Positions 43,715-55,479 of a DNA stretch of 64,000 bases are shown piece after piece. Every line of letters starts with the position of its first letter. Position 1 is the first letter of the stretch. The stretch comes from Torymus aiolomorphi (lineage: Eukaryota > Arthropoda > Insecta > Hymenoptera > Torymidae): the NCBI GenBank assembly GCA_036365515.1, contig CM070874.1:173480797-173544796 (forward strand). Direction: 5' to 3'. The position numbers were made by a program, and so were the translations under genes. Below the pieces are notes generated by a model. That model had not been told where the DNA came from, did no database searches, and saw only the letters and a list, made by a program, of their open reading frames with translations.

Positions 43715-43949
43715 TATACATTTCTCGAAAGGGGTTTATAAAGCCCGTTTTTGTATATATAGGGGTTTATCGAGTCCGATTTTGATTATACAGCCTGGGC
43801 TTCAGAATATTTCGAAATATAGGGGTTTATGCGGCCCGACCTAGAATCTATAACCCCAGGGTCCATTATTTCTTTAGTCACTTGCCATAGGGAACTCTGG
43901 GCTGTAGGTACTAATATACAGGGTTGGGCTTCATAAACCCCGATAAGTG

Positions 43950-43954
<5 letters not shown>
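43715..43954. mobile_element. MITE in a TA tract, GGGGTTTATAAAGCCC type
   Basis: The left end (TATACATTTCTCG, then GGGGTTTATAAAGCCC) and the right end in reverse (TATACACTTATC, then GGGGTTTATGAAGCCC) are inverted copies. GGGGTTTAT also recurs internally. TA repeats flank both sides. Confidence 0.75.
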
Positions 43955-44013
<59 letters not shown>

Positions 44014-44017
<4 letters not shown>

Positions 44018-44232
44018 CGGAAACCGGTACTTTTGAGGATCTATAGTTTTTTTCTCCAGAGTTCGTATATGCTTGACTAAAGAAATAACTCCCTCTCTGC
44101 GTTGAAGGTATTAATATAAATCCTCAAAAGTACCGTTTCATACCGAAGGAATTTTGAGGATGTCCTCAAAAGTCCGAAAAATCCTCAAAGTATCGAATCC
44201 GTGCTGACATAGATCCTCAAAAGCTGCATTTG
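44014..44232. mobile_element. MITE in a TA tract, TCCTCAAAAG type
   Basis: GTACTTTTGAGGATCTAT at the left and ATAGATCCTCAAAAGC at the right are inverted. The decamer TCCTCAAAAG recurs several times inside in both orientations. TA microsatellites lie on both sides (43,955-44,013 and 44,233-44,256). Confidence 0.75.
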
Positions 44233-44254
44233 ATATATATATATATATATATAT

Positions 44255-45752
44255 ATGATGAACAAATTTAAAAACACACACAGACACATGATCCCAGTAG
44301 CACTCCAGCGGGCACTAATGCTACAACCTGAAGAGACCCGACAAACAACAGCAGCAGAAGAAAAGAGCATAGAGGAATATATCCAGACGATGGATAAGCT
44401 CATCAAGGCGATGGTAGAATCCATCTTGCTGCAGAAGAATGTGAACAAGACTATAAAAGAAGGACTCCCAAAGCTGCAAGAAGCTCTGAACTCCCTTGTA
44501 GAGTCACGGCAGGCCACACCAACAGACTGCCGACGTCTGAAGGATAGGCAAAACATCAAGCGCAGGGCTCCAGACGCAATCAGCCCCGAAAGTCAGATGG
44601 CTCCAGCCGGAAAAAAACACAAAGAAATTACAAGGTATGATAAAGAAGAGGACCCCCCTGGGACTCCACTCTTTCGCTTGCCAGAAGGGAACACTTGGCA
44701 GGTAGTACCACCATGGAAGGAAAAGAAGAAAGGAAACAAAGGGCAAAAACCGTCAGCCACGGTGGCAAAAACACAAACTATGAAGAAGTAAGGCAGTAGC
44801 AACAAGCTCCACTGGCCGCAGGCCGAAGCGGTGCTGGTCAAACCAGCAGAAGGTAAAACTTACGCGGAGGTGCTACAGAGGATTAATGTGCCGTGGATCC
44901 ATCCACAACCCAGACCTTGTTCAGAACGATTAGGTGTACCCGAGGAGGGCAGGTACTATTAGAGCTGCAGTCCACGGAAAATAAGACCCAATTCAGCGAC
45001 GAAGTTAGACGAGCTGTAGGACCTGACGCAGCCGATGTCCGTGACAGTACCCCGAAAACTATCCTAGAGATTCGCGATATGGACACATGCACAATGGAGA
45101 ACGAAGTGTGACAGGCGATTGCTCAGGCAGGTATAGGAGGCGAGCATGTAATTCGCCTAATCCACGCAAATAAGAAGGGCCAACGCTTGTCGATAGCTAC
45201 GGTACAGGAGACGGAGGCGCTAAAACTAATTAAGGCTGGCAAACTTAAGGTAGATTGCGTAATCTGTAGGGTACGGCACAGGATTCCGCTAGTCAGATAC
45301 TTCAGGTACCTAGGTTACGGACACCATGCAAGGGACTGCAAGAAAATTGATAGATCGAAGATATGCTATAAGTGTGGGCAAACGGGGCATCTCGCGGAAA
45401 ATTGTGACAATGAATCGCATTGCGCGTTATGTACTGAAATGGCAGTAAATGTCGCTGAGCGAAAGCACATCCTAGGGACAGCAAAGTTTCGGGCGTTAAA
45501 ACTAGCCCTAGAAAAGAGAAAACTGTAGCCTGACAACGGCAGGAGAAATTAGAATAATGCAGGGTAACATGCACAGGAGCAAATTAGCGAACGATCTCCT
45601 CTGGCAAACATAAGCTGAGCGGGACGTGGACTTATTGCTCCTAAGCGAATAGTACGTAAACGCGAGAGGACCGTCGTGAATCTCGGACGTTACAGGGACG
45701 GCTGCCATCTGTATCGCGAATCTTGGGAAGGTGCCTATTTGGGAAATATCAA
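44255..45752 (+). pseudogene. R1-type LINE, ORF1 and start of ORF2
   Basis: The ORF1 pieces 44,255-44,791, 44,893-45,111 and 45,187-45,528 are displaced in frame. The last holds zinc knuckles: CYKCGQTGHLAENC is a clear CX2CX4HX4C, preceded by a degenerate knuckle (GYGHHARDC) and followed by CALC. ORF2 then begins with the endonuclease start (MQGNMHRSKLANDLL, about 45,556) but contains stops and is cut off at about 45,752 by the BEL element. The pattern fits the R1 clade. Confidence 0.8.
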
Positions 45753-47327
45753 TGTTTGAATTTCCCGCGGTTGCGCGACTGAGGGATAACTCAGCAGGCG
45801 GCTGCGCAACGGCAGCACTCAGCAGCTGCTCTCTGCGGAACAGCTGAATCGCTACACTGATTAGTCGAGAATGGCAAAAATCATACTATCTCTCTCACGT
45901 TTACACATGTAAATAAGAGAGACGCCGATTTGACTCACTCCTCGGTAGCAACGAGGCGAGGAAGAAGACGGAAGTGCTCTCTCAATTCTCTCACTCAGTT
46001 AGTATCCATGTAATGGTTCGCCTCGTGGAGAAACTCACTGTACTTTGATTCTCAGTGGATATACTCAAAACCTCTCACTCAAAGTCTTTCTCAGTAATGG
46101 CCTACCACGAGGGAAACCTACTGTGCCGGCGATTCTCATGTGATGGAGCTCTCTCTCTCTCTCAGTCAACTCACTCAGTGTAGCGGTTCGTCTCGTAGAG
46201 AAACTCACCGCTCAAGTTCGGCGATTCTCAAGTCGGATAGGTTCAAGTGTGGTCTTTCTCACTCTCTCAACATGGACTGCTGCTCGGCAACATCTTATAC
46301 GGCGTCCTCTCGCACGGCAGGGTTCACGCAGCAGTGTCTCTCATACGGAAACTTCTCACACGGCGGTGATACTCAAGCGGCATCTTCTCACCGGTGATCG
46401 ATGCTTCGAGCGCACCACGAGGCAATATCTCACACGGCATCTCCTCGTGTAGCAGTGCTGTTTGACCGGCATCTCATCACATGGCATATCTCACCGACTT
46501 GCTACATCTGGCTGGCCACGAGGAATCACCTCTCAGCAACTTCTGCGCCAAATTCAGCCGGATTTCTCAAGAAGGAAAATTACACTGGCGATTCTCAACC
46601 GGCTTTTCTCAACTGGCTTCTCAACTGTGGTTTCATCTGGCTTCTCTCATCGGCTGCTTCGCATCCTCACACTCATCTCACATCATGCTCAACTGACGGC
46701 TCTTCTCAACTGCTCATCATCGTTGCTGAATCACCATCACTCGACCACCTCATCAGCGTAGCTATTAATACAACGCTACGTGCGAGAAGGTAAGTACTCA
46801 ATTACATGCGGCCATTTTCTACAGAGGTGCGCTGCTATACGGAAGGCATAATCACGCGGTATAATTAGGAAATACTCAAGCACGATTAGATCAGTAATAC
46901 CTAATCGTGCCATCTCATTAAAAACTCAACCACAGTCAAATCAATAATATTGATTGTGTAATTTATTGAATCTCATCAGTGATTCTCAACGTACTTCATA
47001 AAAACTCATAGACTTCAATTGTAAAACTCACTCACACTCACACAGGAAAACTCGTACACTGAAATTGTAACACTCATACACTCAAATATAATCTTGTAAC
47101 AGTCATACACTCAACTATTTATTGTAACTTTTCACCCATTTAATCTCAACCTTTGTAACATCAACTTTTATATCAATTTAAGTGGTTCATAATGTAAATA
47201 TGTAATAGTAATTTATATTTTATAGTTATTTTGAATATATTATAGTTTAATTTACTTGAGTGTTTGGCTCTCAATTTATTTTGTAAACACCCACAGCATG
47301 TCCTCATTATAAATTATGGCAGTCTCA
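45753..47327 (+). repeat. Putative 5' LTR of a BEL/Pao element
   Basis: The segment starts TGTTTGAATTTCCCGCGG exactly where the LINE is interrupted and ends ...AGTCTCAAACA before TTTGGTCCTTCGAGCCGG. It is very rich in CTCA. No second LTR was found in the window, so the limits are inferred from the TG...CA ends and the primer site. Confidence 0.55.
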
Positions 47328-47346
47328 AACATTTGGTCCTTCGAGC
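47328..47346 (+). other. BEL/Pao-type region after the LTR
   Basis: TTTGGTCCTTCGAGCCGGA is the sequence that typically follows the 5' LTR in insect BEL/Pao elements, as I recall it. Confidence 0.5.
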
Positions 47347-47420
47347 CGGATTAAACATGCTGTGGTGTGTATTAGAGTCAGTGCATTTTACTCATTGCTA
47401 AACTGTTTACATGCATTGGA

Positions 47421-50260
47421 TCATGGCTGAGGATGCTGAGGCCAAGGAAATTGACAGACTCATGGATGCAATTCTCACCAGTGACTGGGACACTCTCAAC
47501 ATTCAAACGGACAACCTCAAGGAACTAACGGACAAACTCTTCACTACATGTGGATCACTATGTGGACGTACAAACTCAGCGCTGCCTTAGCAGTTAACTC
47601 AGCCAGATGCCTCACAGGAATTCTCCAAGATCATCTGAAGCGAATTGATACATTTAATATGCATTACTCAGCACACTTGCACCTATTGGAAGTGAACTCA
47701 CTCACTCTATTGTGGCGTTGATGTTATTCGATTCAACGAGTTGCAGAGATGCAATTACACTCTTCATATTCATCTTACAATTGTGCTGTGCTTCAGATTT
47801 TTGGATTTATGCATCAATAACCGCACGTCACACATAGGTGCAACACCAAGGAATTTTCACTCAAGATTTATCACTTGGATAAAAAATACTCAACAATTGG
47901 ATTTCGACGCAATTATCAATACTCAAGGTCAACTCAGCTGCAACACTCATTCACTCAATTTTCACGTACTTGCAACTGCATTTGGAACGATACGACGTAC
48001 CGGTGACACCTCACAAACTTGGATTATTAATCTATTCAATATCAGAATTGTGATTTATCTCAAAGGATGTGATTTGAATACTCAACGCTTCATGGCACCG
48101 CTCATCTATCAATTACTGGAATTTGAGGTTAGGATTACTGCTCATCATACGCCAAGTCTCATCTACAGTGCCATCGGAACTATCTTAACATTTTATTTGG
48201 AATTATACGAAAGAAAACTTTATTGGCTCAGCGCATATTTTGGTAGCCTCAACTTGTGGATGTACTCATTGACACTGATAATTATTGTTAGATCATCAAA
48301 CTTAACCTCAAAAAAGATGGCAAACTCACTCGAATTGGCATTCAACGTCAATTGGCATTATTAACATGTAATTTACAACGCATGGATGGATAAAGAATCG
48401 GATCGACTCACACACTTCGTTGTAGCAAAATTCACATATGGAATTGCATCAACGGACACACTCATTCATAGCGCCATGCAGTTATCAGGATTCTGCACGG
48501 CGGGCGGCTATGCATTAGCAAAATTGCAATTCAACTCGCCCATGGTTCTCAAAAAATTTCTCACAATTCAACAGCAATTTAAGCGGTTGATTCTGATGAT
48601 TGCGTCATGAAATTACTCAGATTATATGGGATTTCATTATCAAATAAATTCACATCTGAATGATATTGCCGCTCACTCAAGAAATAATCACAACTGGATA
48701 ATTCTCTTTTAAAACTCACCACTATTCGATCCCGCATGGACAATCTCATCTGTGGTTATTCTTTCAAATTCTCCTAGAAGAGCTGTGGCTACTTAAGTAC
48801 TCATGGGACAAACAAGTTTAACTCAATTGCGAAGAATGGCTGCAAATTCGAGAAGATCTGACTCAATTGGATTCGGTTCTCAAAACTTATGGCTTTTCGA
48901 ATGCTTCGTAATAGGCAACGGCTACAGCACCCCACGGTAAACCACATTTCTCACAATTGGCTTATGATTCCTAGTCTCAGCAAGAAGGAAGGCAACACTC
49001 AACCCGAACTCCATATCAAGGTTGGAGTTCAGAGTGGCAAGGTTACTCAGAAGGTATGTTTGGACAATGTTCAGTTGCCAAGCGCTCATGTTCATTTATG
49101 GACAGATCAGAATATGGTATGCACACGCATACTCTTACGTGCCTCATGATGGAAGGAATCTATTCAAACTAGGATTCACTCATTTACCTGATGATTTCAA
49201 CAAACAAGGGAAGACAATCATCATGGACATTTCAAGTTGACTCACAAAAAAGGAACACTTTCCAGAAAGAGGCAAAGGTCATACTCATTGCAGCCACATC
49301 ATTTAGAAAATTCATGGAATCTCGTCAATCAACACTCATTATGCAATAGATTACTCAAAAATTACTGGCTAGGTTATGTTAGCTTGTAATCATTTCAAGG
49401 CAAAATTCAACCGAGACGAGACTCACAGCTAATCTGATCAGCAAAGAAAAATATCTTTTGGATCAAGGAAACTCAGCGAGTTCATTTCCATCTGAACTTA
49501 CTATGCTAAAAATTCTCGAGTCCCACGGAATCATCTATTCAATAGATTGACTGCATACATTCACTCAGAAGGAATTATCAATGTAGGAGGCCGGTAAAAA
49601 AAAATCAACTAGAATATCACTAAACATCCAGCTACATTTCAACGGTGCAGTCAACTCATCACTAATCATTCGGCATTCTCACATAACAATATTTCTCGGT
49701 AGTACCGAGAAAACTCACTTGCACACATCAGACAGGAAATTTGGATTATTGGAAGCAGAGCTCCGGCCAAGTTATTCATTCCGGATTCTGTGACTTGTGC
49801 TAGGTATCGGACTCATCGGACTTAGCAACTCATGGGGACAACTATCCAGGACGCTGGACCACCCCATCACTACCCCTCACTCACACTGGGATCAACTTGC
49901 AGAACCACTCATCAACTCATCGAAGGGGTGTGAATCTAAAACATACAAGTGCTGGAATTGTATTTGTGTGCTGTCTTACAACAGTGTCAGCAGCTGTTCA
50001 TCCATACATGGTCAGTGACTACTCACCGAATGGTTTATTACGGCTTACATATGGTTCAATTCAAGAAGAGGACTACCTTCGCAGCACTTCACACCAAGCA
50101 AACTCAACGTGGTACAACTCATCAATGATGACACTCCATGCACACTCAACCCACCTGCTGCATTTCATATGACGTAAGTGGGAAAAAAGGACTTGAAATC
50201 AATAATATTTCATCGCCAACAGACCATGGACAACATTATTCTCAAATTGGAATTTCATTA
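47421..50260 (+). pseudogene. BEL/Pao polyprotein relic
   Basis: An ATG at 47,421 begins an acidic Gag-like start (MAEDAEAKEIDRLMDAIL). Further on, segments near 48,420-48,500 resemble the BEL reverse-transcriptase block after its active site. Residues near 49,015-49,120 (LEFRVARLL, with WT-D after it) resemble the RNase H region of BEL elements. Stops and frame changes are everywhere. CTCA remains over-represented throughout. The BEL assignment is tentative. Confidence 0.45.
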
Positions 50261-51565
50261 TCATTGCTGGTCACTGAACTCAGGTACAGGCAGGTCGCTG
50301 TCGTCAACAAGGTCGTCCGCCACCCGGTGGTTCGGGAAGAGTCCGTTGATTATCGTCTTCGCGGTGTCCCTGTCTTTGAGTTCGGAAGGACCGAAAACGC
50401 CTAGCTTCCTGGTCACAATCTTGTAACCGAGTCCCCAGGGGTCCCGGTCCACTTCCTCACACAGTTGTCTCCAGCATCGGTTTTTGCTGTCTTTTATTGT
50501 TGAACTCAGTGCTTTTCGTGCCGTCCTGTAGGTCGTCGCCAGTCTGTCTGCGTCGGGTTTTCCCCTTTGTTGCGCGCGGTATACTCTCCTACGAGAGGCA
50601 ATGCACTCCTTACGGAGGAGGCTGATCTCGTTCGTCCACCAGTACATCCCTTTCCTGTCAGGTCTACTCTTCCGTCGTGGCATTGCTGCTTCACACAGTC
50701 GCGTTATTAGTTCCATCGTATTGTCGATAATGCAGTGCGTCCGTTTGCGTCCCTGGAGTTTTGCTGTGGTGGTTTCGACGGGTGCCGACGCCTCCTGTAG
50801 CAGTTGTCTGAAGCGGATTTTGTCTAATTTTCGTAAATTCCAGTACTTGGGGGTCCGGTCTTTCGTTGGTCCGTTACTGTAAATCGTTCCGTCACCCGTC
50901 AGTTCGAAGACGATGTATTGGTGATCGCTGGCCGTGAAATCCTCGATCACCCGCCACTGCCTTATTCGTGACGAGATTCTGTCTGAAGTCATGGTAACGT
51001 CGGAAATAGAATACCCGAAACCTGGTCTTCTGTAAGTCGGTGTCGTCCCAAGGTTCGCCACTGTCAGGTCAAGCCTTGCGGCCATCTCAAACAGCAATCT
51101 TTCTCGCTTGTTCGTTGTTGTCATGCCCCACTCGATCGCCCTCGAGTTAAGATCGCCCGCGACGACGAAGTCTCCCGGCAAATCTCGGAGAGCGTTCTCT
51201 AACTTGCCGACTTTCTCCTCGAAATCCTGTGCCGTGCAATTGGGGGTCAGGTAGACACTGACATAGGTCACATCGTCCACCCTCACCCACACGTAATCTT
51301 CACCGTATGAGGTCGATTGAACTCCGCTCGCTAGGCCACCCCTAACCCATATGGCTGACGTGCCCAAGGTGTTCGAATACCAGCCGTGTCGTGTCTGTAA
51401 GTTACTGTACTGCTCGCTTAGTATTAAAATGTCCGCGTTTTGTTTTTTCGCAATTTGCGGAAGCAACTGTTGGATTGCTTCACATCTGTTTAGGTTACCC
51501 TGTAGTATCATCATTTCTGGGTCTGTTTCCTGCGCTCCTCCAACGCGTCTCGGTAGATTTTGCAT
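50261..51565 (-). CDS. R1-type LINE ORF2 N-terminus: endonuclease (3'-truncated)
   Basis: A 434-codon frame is free of stops. It encodes an apurinic-type endonuclease domain: catalytic Glu in LSEQYSN, GDLNSRAIEWG, YSISDVTMTS and the terminal ASDHQYIVFEL. A linker toward the reverse transcriptase follows, and the element ends abruptly at about 50,265, so the reverse transcriptase is missing. It would nick target DNA to start reverse transcription. It overlaps the end of ORF1 (51,511-51,762) by 55 bp, as in R1 elements. The open frame suggests a fairly young insertion. Confidence 0.88.
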   Translation of the reverse strand: MQNLPRRVGGAQETDPEMMILQGNLNRCEAIQQLLPQIAKKQNADILILSEQYSNLQTRHGWYSNTLGTSAIWVRGGLASGVQSTSYGEDYVWVRVDDVTYVSVYLTPNCTAQDFEEKVGKLENALRDLPGDFVVAGDLNSRAIEWGMTTTNKRERLLFEMAARLDLTVANLGTTPTYRRPGFGYSISDVTMTSDRISSRIRQWRVIEDFTASDHQYIVFELTGDGTIYSNGPTKDRTPKYWNLRKLDKIRFRQLLQEASAPVETTTAKLQGRKRTHCIIDNTMELITRLCEAAMPRRKSRPDRKGMYWWTNEISLLRKECIASRRRVYRAQQRGKPDADRLATTYRTARKALSSTIKDSKNRCWRQLCEEVDRDPWGLGYKIVTRKLGVFGPSELKDRDTAKTIINGLFPNHRVADDLVDDSDLPVPEFSDQQ

Positions 51566-51762
51566 CCGCCGGAGTCCGGCACGTGTGCCACCGTCTCAAA
51601 CTGTGCTTCGGAGCACAGAAAACATGTCGGCTGTTTAGTGGGGCAGGTCTTGCCTAGATGGCCGGGCCCGCTGTACTTCCAGCAGCACAGTAACCTGTCC
51701 TGTCCTTTACAATCCGTCCATCTGTGACCAAATCCAAGGCACCGGTAGCACCTTGGAATCAT
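51511..51762 (-). CDS. R1-type LINE ORF1 C-terminus (5'-truncated)
   Basis: Three zinc knuckles are arranged as in R1 ORF1 proteins: CYRCLGFGHRWTDC, then CWKYSGPGHLGKTC (the first Cys pair is altered), then CFLC. The upstream part is missing, because the frame is joined to another LINE at about 51,765. It ends inside the ORF2 start. Confidence 0.8.
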   Translation of the reverse strand: MIPRCYRCLGFGHRWTDCKGQDRLLCCWKYSGPGHLGKTCPTKQPTCFLCSEAQFETVAHVPDSGGCKIYRDALEERRKQTQK

Positions 51763-51769
51763 GAGTCTA

Positions 51770-53620
51770 GGTCTGACCCGGCCTCACAATGAGCAATTCT
51801 CATTTGAGGATTTTCAGATTTCTGATGTTGTAGCCGCAATGGCACATTTTAAAACTCAGGCCAGAGAGCCAGATGGTATTCCGCAACACGTAATACAACT
51901 TGCTCTTCCTTTCTTAGCGCCTATTATCTACAGGATCTTCAATCGATCTCTGCGTGAAGCACCCTTTCCAGGTGATTAGAAGAAGTCTATTGTGATTGTT
52001 TTTAGCACAGTAAGCTCTCCCTCGCCCCTAAGTGACTTCCGCCCTATATCACTCTTATGCTTTTTGTCTAAAGCCCTCGAATGGCTAGTACAACGGCAAC
52101 TTTCTGCTAACCTAGAATCTCGACTATACTTAGATCCGCTCCAAACTGGTTTTCGCCCGGGACATAGCACACAGATATGCCTGCTTAAATTGACTGATGA
52201 CATCAGACTTGGAATCGAAAAACATCATGTCACCCTACTTCTTCTTTTTGATTTTAGTAAGGCTTTCGATTCAGTCTGTCGTGTCAGACTTCTTATAAAA
52301 TTGCTTGACTACGATCTCTCTAGAATGGCCATCCGTTGGATAGCGTCTCACTTATCAGATCGTGAGCAGGCGGTTATTGATGGCAACGGCAATTGTTTTG
52401 CTTACTTAAGACTTAATACAGGAGTAATCCAGTGTGTGGTTAATCGTATTCACGATTGTACTCCCCATTGCAGTAATTAAAGAAATAATTTAGTCAATTC
52501 TGACAAGATCTGTTGGGAGCAAGCGTAAAAATTCAAAACTACAAAGGTGTTGTGTAGTCCAATGCGACGCTTCGTCGACAGGTTTGTCGACCTCTTCAGG
52601 CTTTATTATCGCGTAGCGATTAGTCAAGTGATTAGTCACTTTTACGCTTGCTCCCAACGAATCTTGTCAGAATTGACTAAATTATTTCTTTAATTAATAC
52701 AGAAGTCCCGCAGGGGACTTAACTTGTGCTAGGTCCCTTACTCTTCGCAATTTATGTCAACGATATTTCTCTCTGCCTTGATCCTAATGTCTCTCACCTC
52801 ATGTACGCGGACGATCTCCAAGTTTATATTCGCTGCCCTTTAGTGGAGCTCGATTGCTGTTCCACTATAATGAGCTCAAACACTATCCGTATCATGAGCT
52901 GGACTAGTCAAAACCGCCTAAGACTAAACGTTGGCAAAACCAAAGCAATAGTCATTGGCTCGCCATACTATATAAATAGATTATCAGCAGTAGCCAGAAA
53001 CTACATCGATCTAGGTGGTAACCGGATCTTTTTTGAATCCTCACTACGGATCCTGGGAGTGAGACTCGATTCCAAGCTGTCTTGGAAAGATCATATCGTA
53101 CAGGTAAGCCGATGTGTGCGTTTACTCATGTACAGGCTATATTACTTTAGAAAAAGTACGAATCTTAGGCTACGAAAGCATTTAATATTAATGCTTCTTT
53201 TTCCTATTATAGTTGTCTCCCTCACTGTGACATAATATCGGACCTAGATGACATACTTCAAAAGCTTCTTAACACTGGTATTCCTTACATTTATGGTGTG
53301 CGAAGAAGTGATCACATCACACCCTACAGACTTGAACTGGGCTGGCTAACCACATCTGCCTTACTCTGTATTTTTCTCTTCTTACACTTTATTTTGGCTT
53401 GTGAAAAATTATGTATATATTATCTTTTCATTAAATTGCAGCGATTAACTAATTAATTATATTTTGTCAAAGCGATTAACCTTATCTTCTGCTCTTCCAC
53501 TGTATTTCGCTCTATCTACTCTGTATTTTGCTTGCGTAAAGACTTAAAATTTATAAAATTTATATGTATAATTACTTTATATTATAAGTTGTACAACATA
53601 ATGTATGGAAATAAATGTAT
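51770..53620 (+). pseudogene. Jockey/CR1-like LINE reverse transcriptase, broken
   Basis: RT motifs run from LQTGFRPGHSTQ (about 52,139) and FDFSKAFDS (about 52,250) to the catalytic YADDLQVYI (about 52,804), then a thumb and C-terminal region (LELGWLT near 53,334). The frame is cut by a TAG at 51,978, by a 268-bp insertion at 52,426-52,693 and by changes near 53,230. The 3' end, with AATAAATGTATC, runs into the CT microsatellite. Confidence 0.82.
52474..52696. mobile_element. Hairpin element (MITE) inside the LINE
   Basis: Inverted ends of about 57 bp: TAATTAAAGAAATAATTTAG, then TCAATTCTGACAAGAT and GTTGGGAGCAAGCGTAAAA, repeated in reverse at 52,640-52,696. TTAA occurs at both edges. The larger interval 52,426-52,693 is flanked by a 13-bp direct repeat (TTAATACAGGAGT, with one mismatch on the right). 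Confidence 0.8.
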
Positions 53621-53621
53621 C

Positions 53622-53951
<330 letters not shown>

Positions 53952-54018
53952 CAGCGACTTGAGCTTCCTTCACGCGCCCTGACCGCGAACAGCATTGTTG
54001 CCCCCTCATCTTCTACCG

Positions 54019-55047
54019 TTAACCCATTAAGTCCTGAATGGACGAATTTTCACTAAAGTTTTCAACGCTTATATTTTATGTGAAAATGAATTGTAAAAAG
54101 TATATGAATAAGCGTATTCGATGTAAAATTTGATGAACTTTTAGAATCTTTCGTTAGATTTTTCAAAAAATTAAACTGTCGAACACTGTACATGATTTTT
54201 TCCAAAAAAAGATGGTTTTCAAAAAAAAAAAAATTTTTCATTTCGATTTTTCAAATGGAATGCATTTAAGATTTAATGATCAAAATGCAGAAAACGTGGC
54301 CTCAAGACCTAAACTTGAAAATCTAACGATTTCGGTTTTGAAAAAAAATTTTAAAACACATAAAATGGCGGCTGAGACGCAGAAAAATCATAAAAATCTT
54401 CTGGAATTATTTATTCGAAAAAGATGGACTTTAGAGAAAAACTTTACTGAAGAAAAAGTTCTTAGAATTGATCAGAGAACATGCTGGAATTTTTCCAGAA
54501 CCTTTTGGCAAATTTCAGAATTTTTCAAAATTTTCAAATTTTTCAAAATTTAAAAACGCTTCTTATGTTTCTGAAAAAATTCCAGCGTGTTCTTTAATCA
54601 ATTCTATGAACTTCTTCTTCAGTAAAGTTTTTCTCTAAAGTCCATCTTTTTCGAGTAAATAATTTCAGAAGATTTTTATGATTTTTCTGCGTTTCAGCCG
54701 CCATTTTGTGTTTTAAAATTTTTTTTCAAAACCTAAATCGTTAGATTTTCAAGTTTAGGTCTCGAGGCCACGTTTTCTGCATTTTGATCATTAAATCTTA
54801 AATGCATTCCATTTGAAAAATCGAAATGAAAAATTTTTTTTTTTTGAAAACCATCTTTTTTTGGAAAAAATCATGTACAGTGTTCGACAGTTTAATTTTT
54901 TGAAAAATCTAACGAAAGATTCTAAAAGTTCATCAAATTTTACATCGAATACGCTTATTCATATACTTTTTACAATTCATTTTCACATAAAATATAAGCG
55001 TTGAAAACTTTAGTGAAAATTCGTCCATTCAGGACTTAATGGGTTAA
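54019..55047. mobile_element. Near-perfect 1-kb palindromic element with TTAA ends
   Basis: The left end is TTAACCCATTAAGTCCTGAA and the right end is its reverse complement. The arms, each about 485-500 bp, match through to a short centre at about 54,510-54,565. TTAA flanks both sides as in piggyBac-type elements, whose termini also begin CCC. The apparent ORF 54,212-54,553 is one palindrome arm. Confidence 0.92.
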
Positions 55048-55470
55048 TAAATACCAAAGTTAATCTTATTTGTCGCGAGTATTACTTTGTATTACCTCGT
55101 TCTCCCGTACTTTAACTCTATTATTAACATCTGCATGTGGCGCGCATTGCATGAGCTGCGCTAGCCTCGCCGTCGCATGCATCATTTTTTGCGGATAATT
55201 GCCGAGCAGCCGAAGAATTAATTATTCGAAACAAATTGGCGCCCCTCGAAAAACCCACAGTTTTCGAGAACGTGGGTAAGGGAAATTCGCGGGCATCCGG
55301 ACTGCGAAAGATTGCCGCGTGCGCCGAAATTAATTCGCGCTGCGCAGCAGATACAATGGTAATTTCTTTTATTGAATCACAACATTTTTCTCTTACGTAA
55401 GTTATAATTTTTTCTAGCAAAACATACGCTGAATCTTGATTTCGGTCATTACTTATGATTGCGTAACTTT
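55048..55470. other. Spacer, nothing identified
   Basis: A moderately GC-rich part (55,130-55,350) with a 98-codon - strand frame that I cannot support as a gene. Confidence 0.4.
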
Positions 55471-55479
55471 GCGTCGAAT

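Noticed and set aside
45880..46800. Several His/Ser-rich frames of 67-130 codons
   Set aside because: They overlap in different frames over the CTCA-rich putative LTR and show no conserved domain.
54212..54553. 113-codon Lys/Phe-rich frame
   Set aside because: It lies within one arm of the TTAA palindrome, and the A/T bias explains it.
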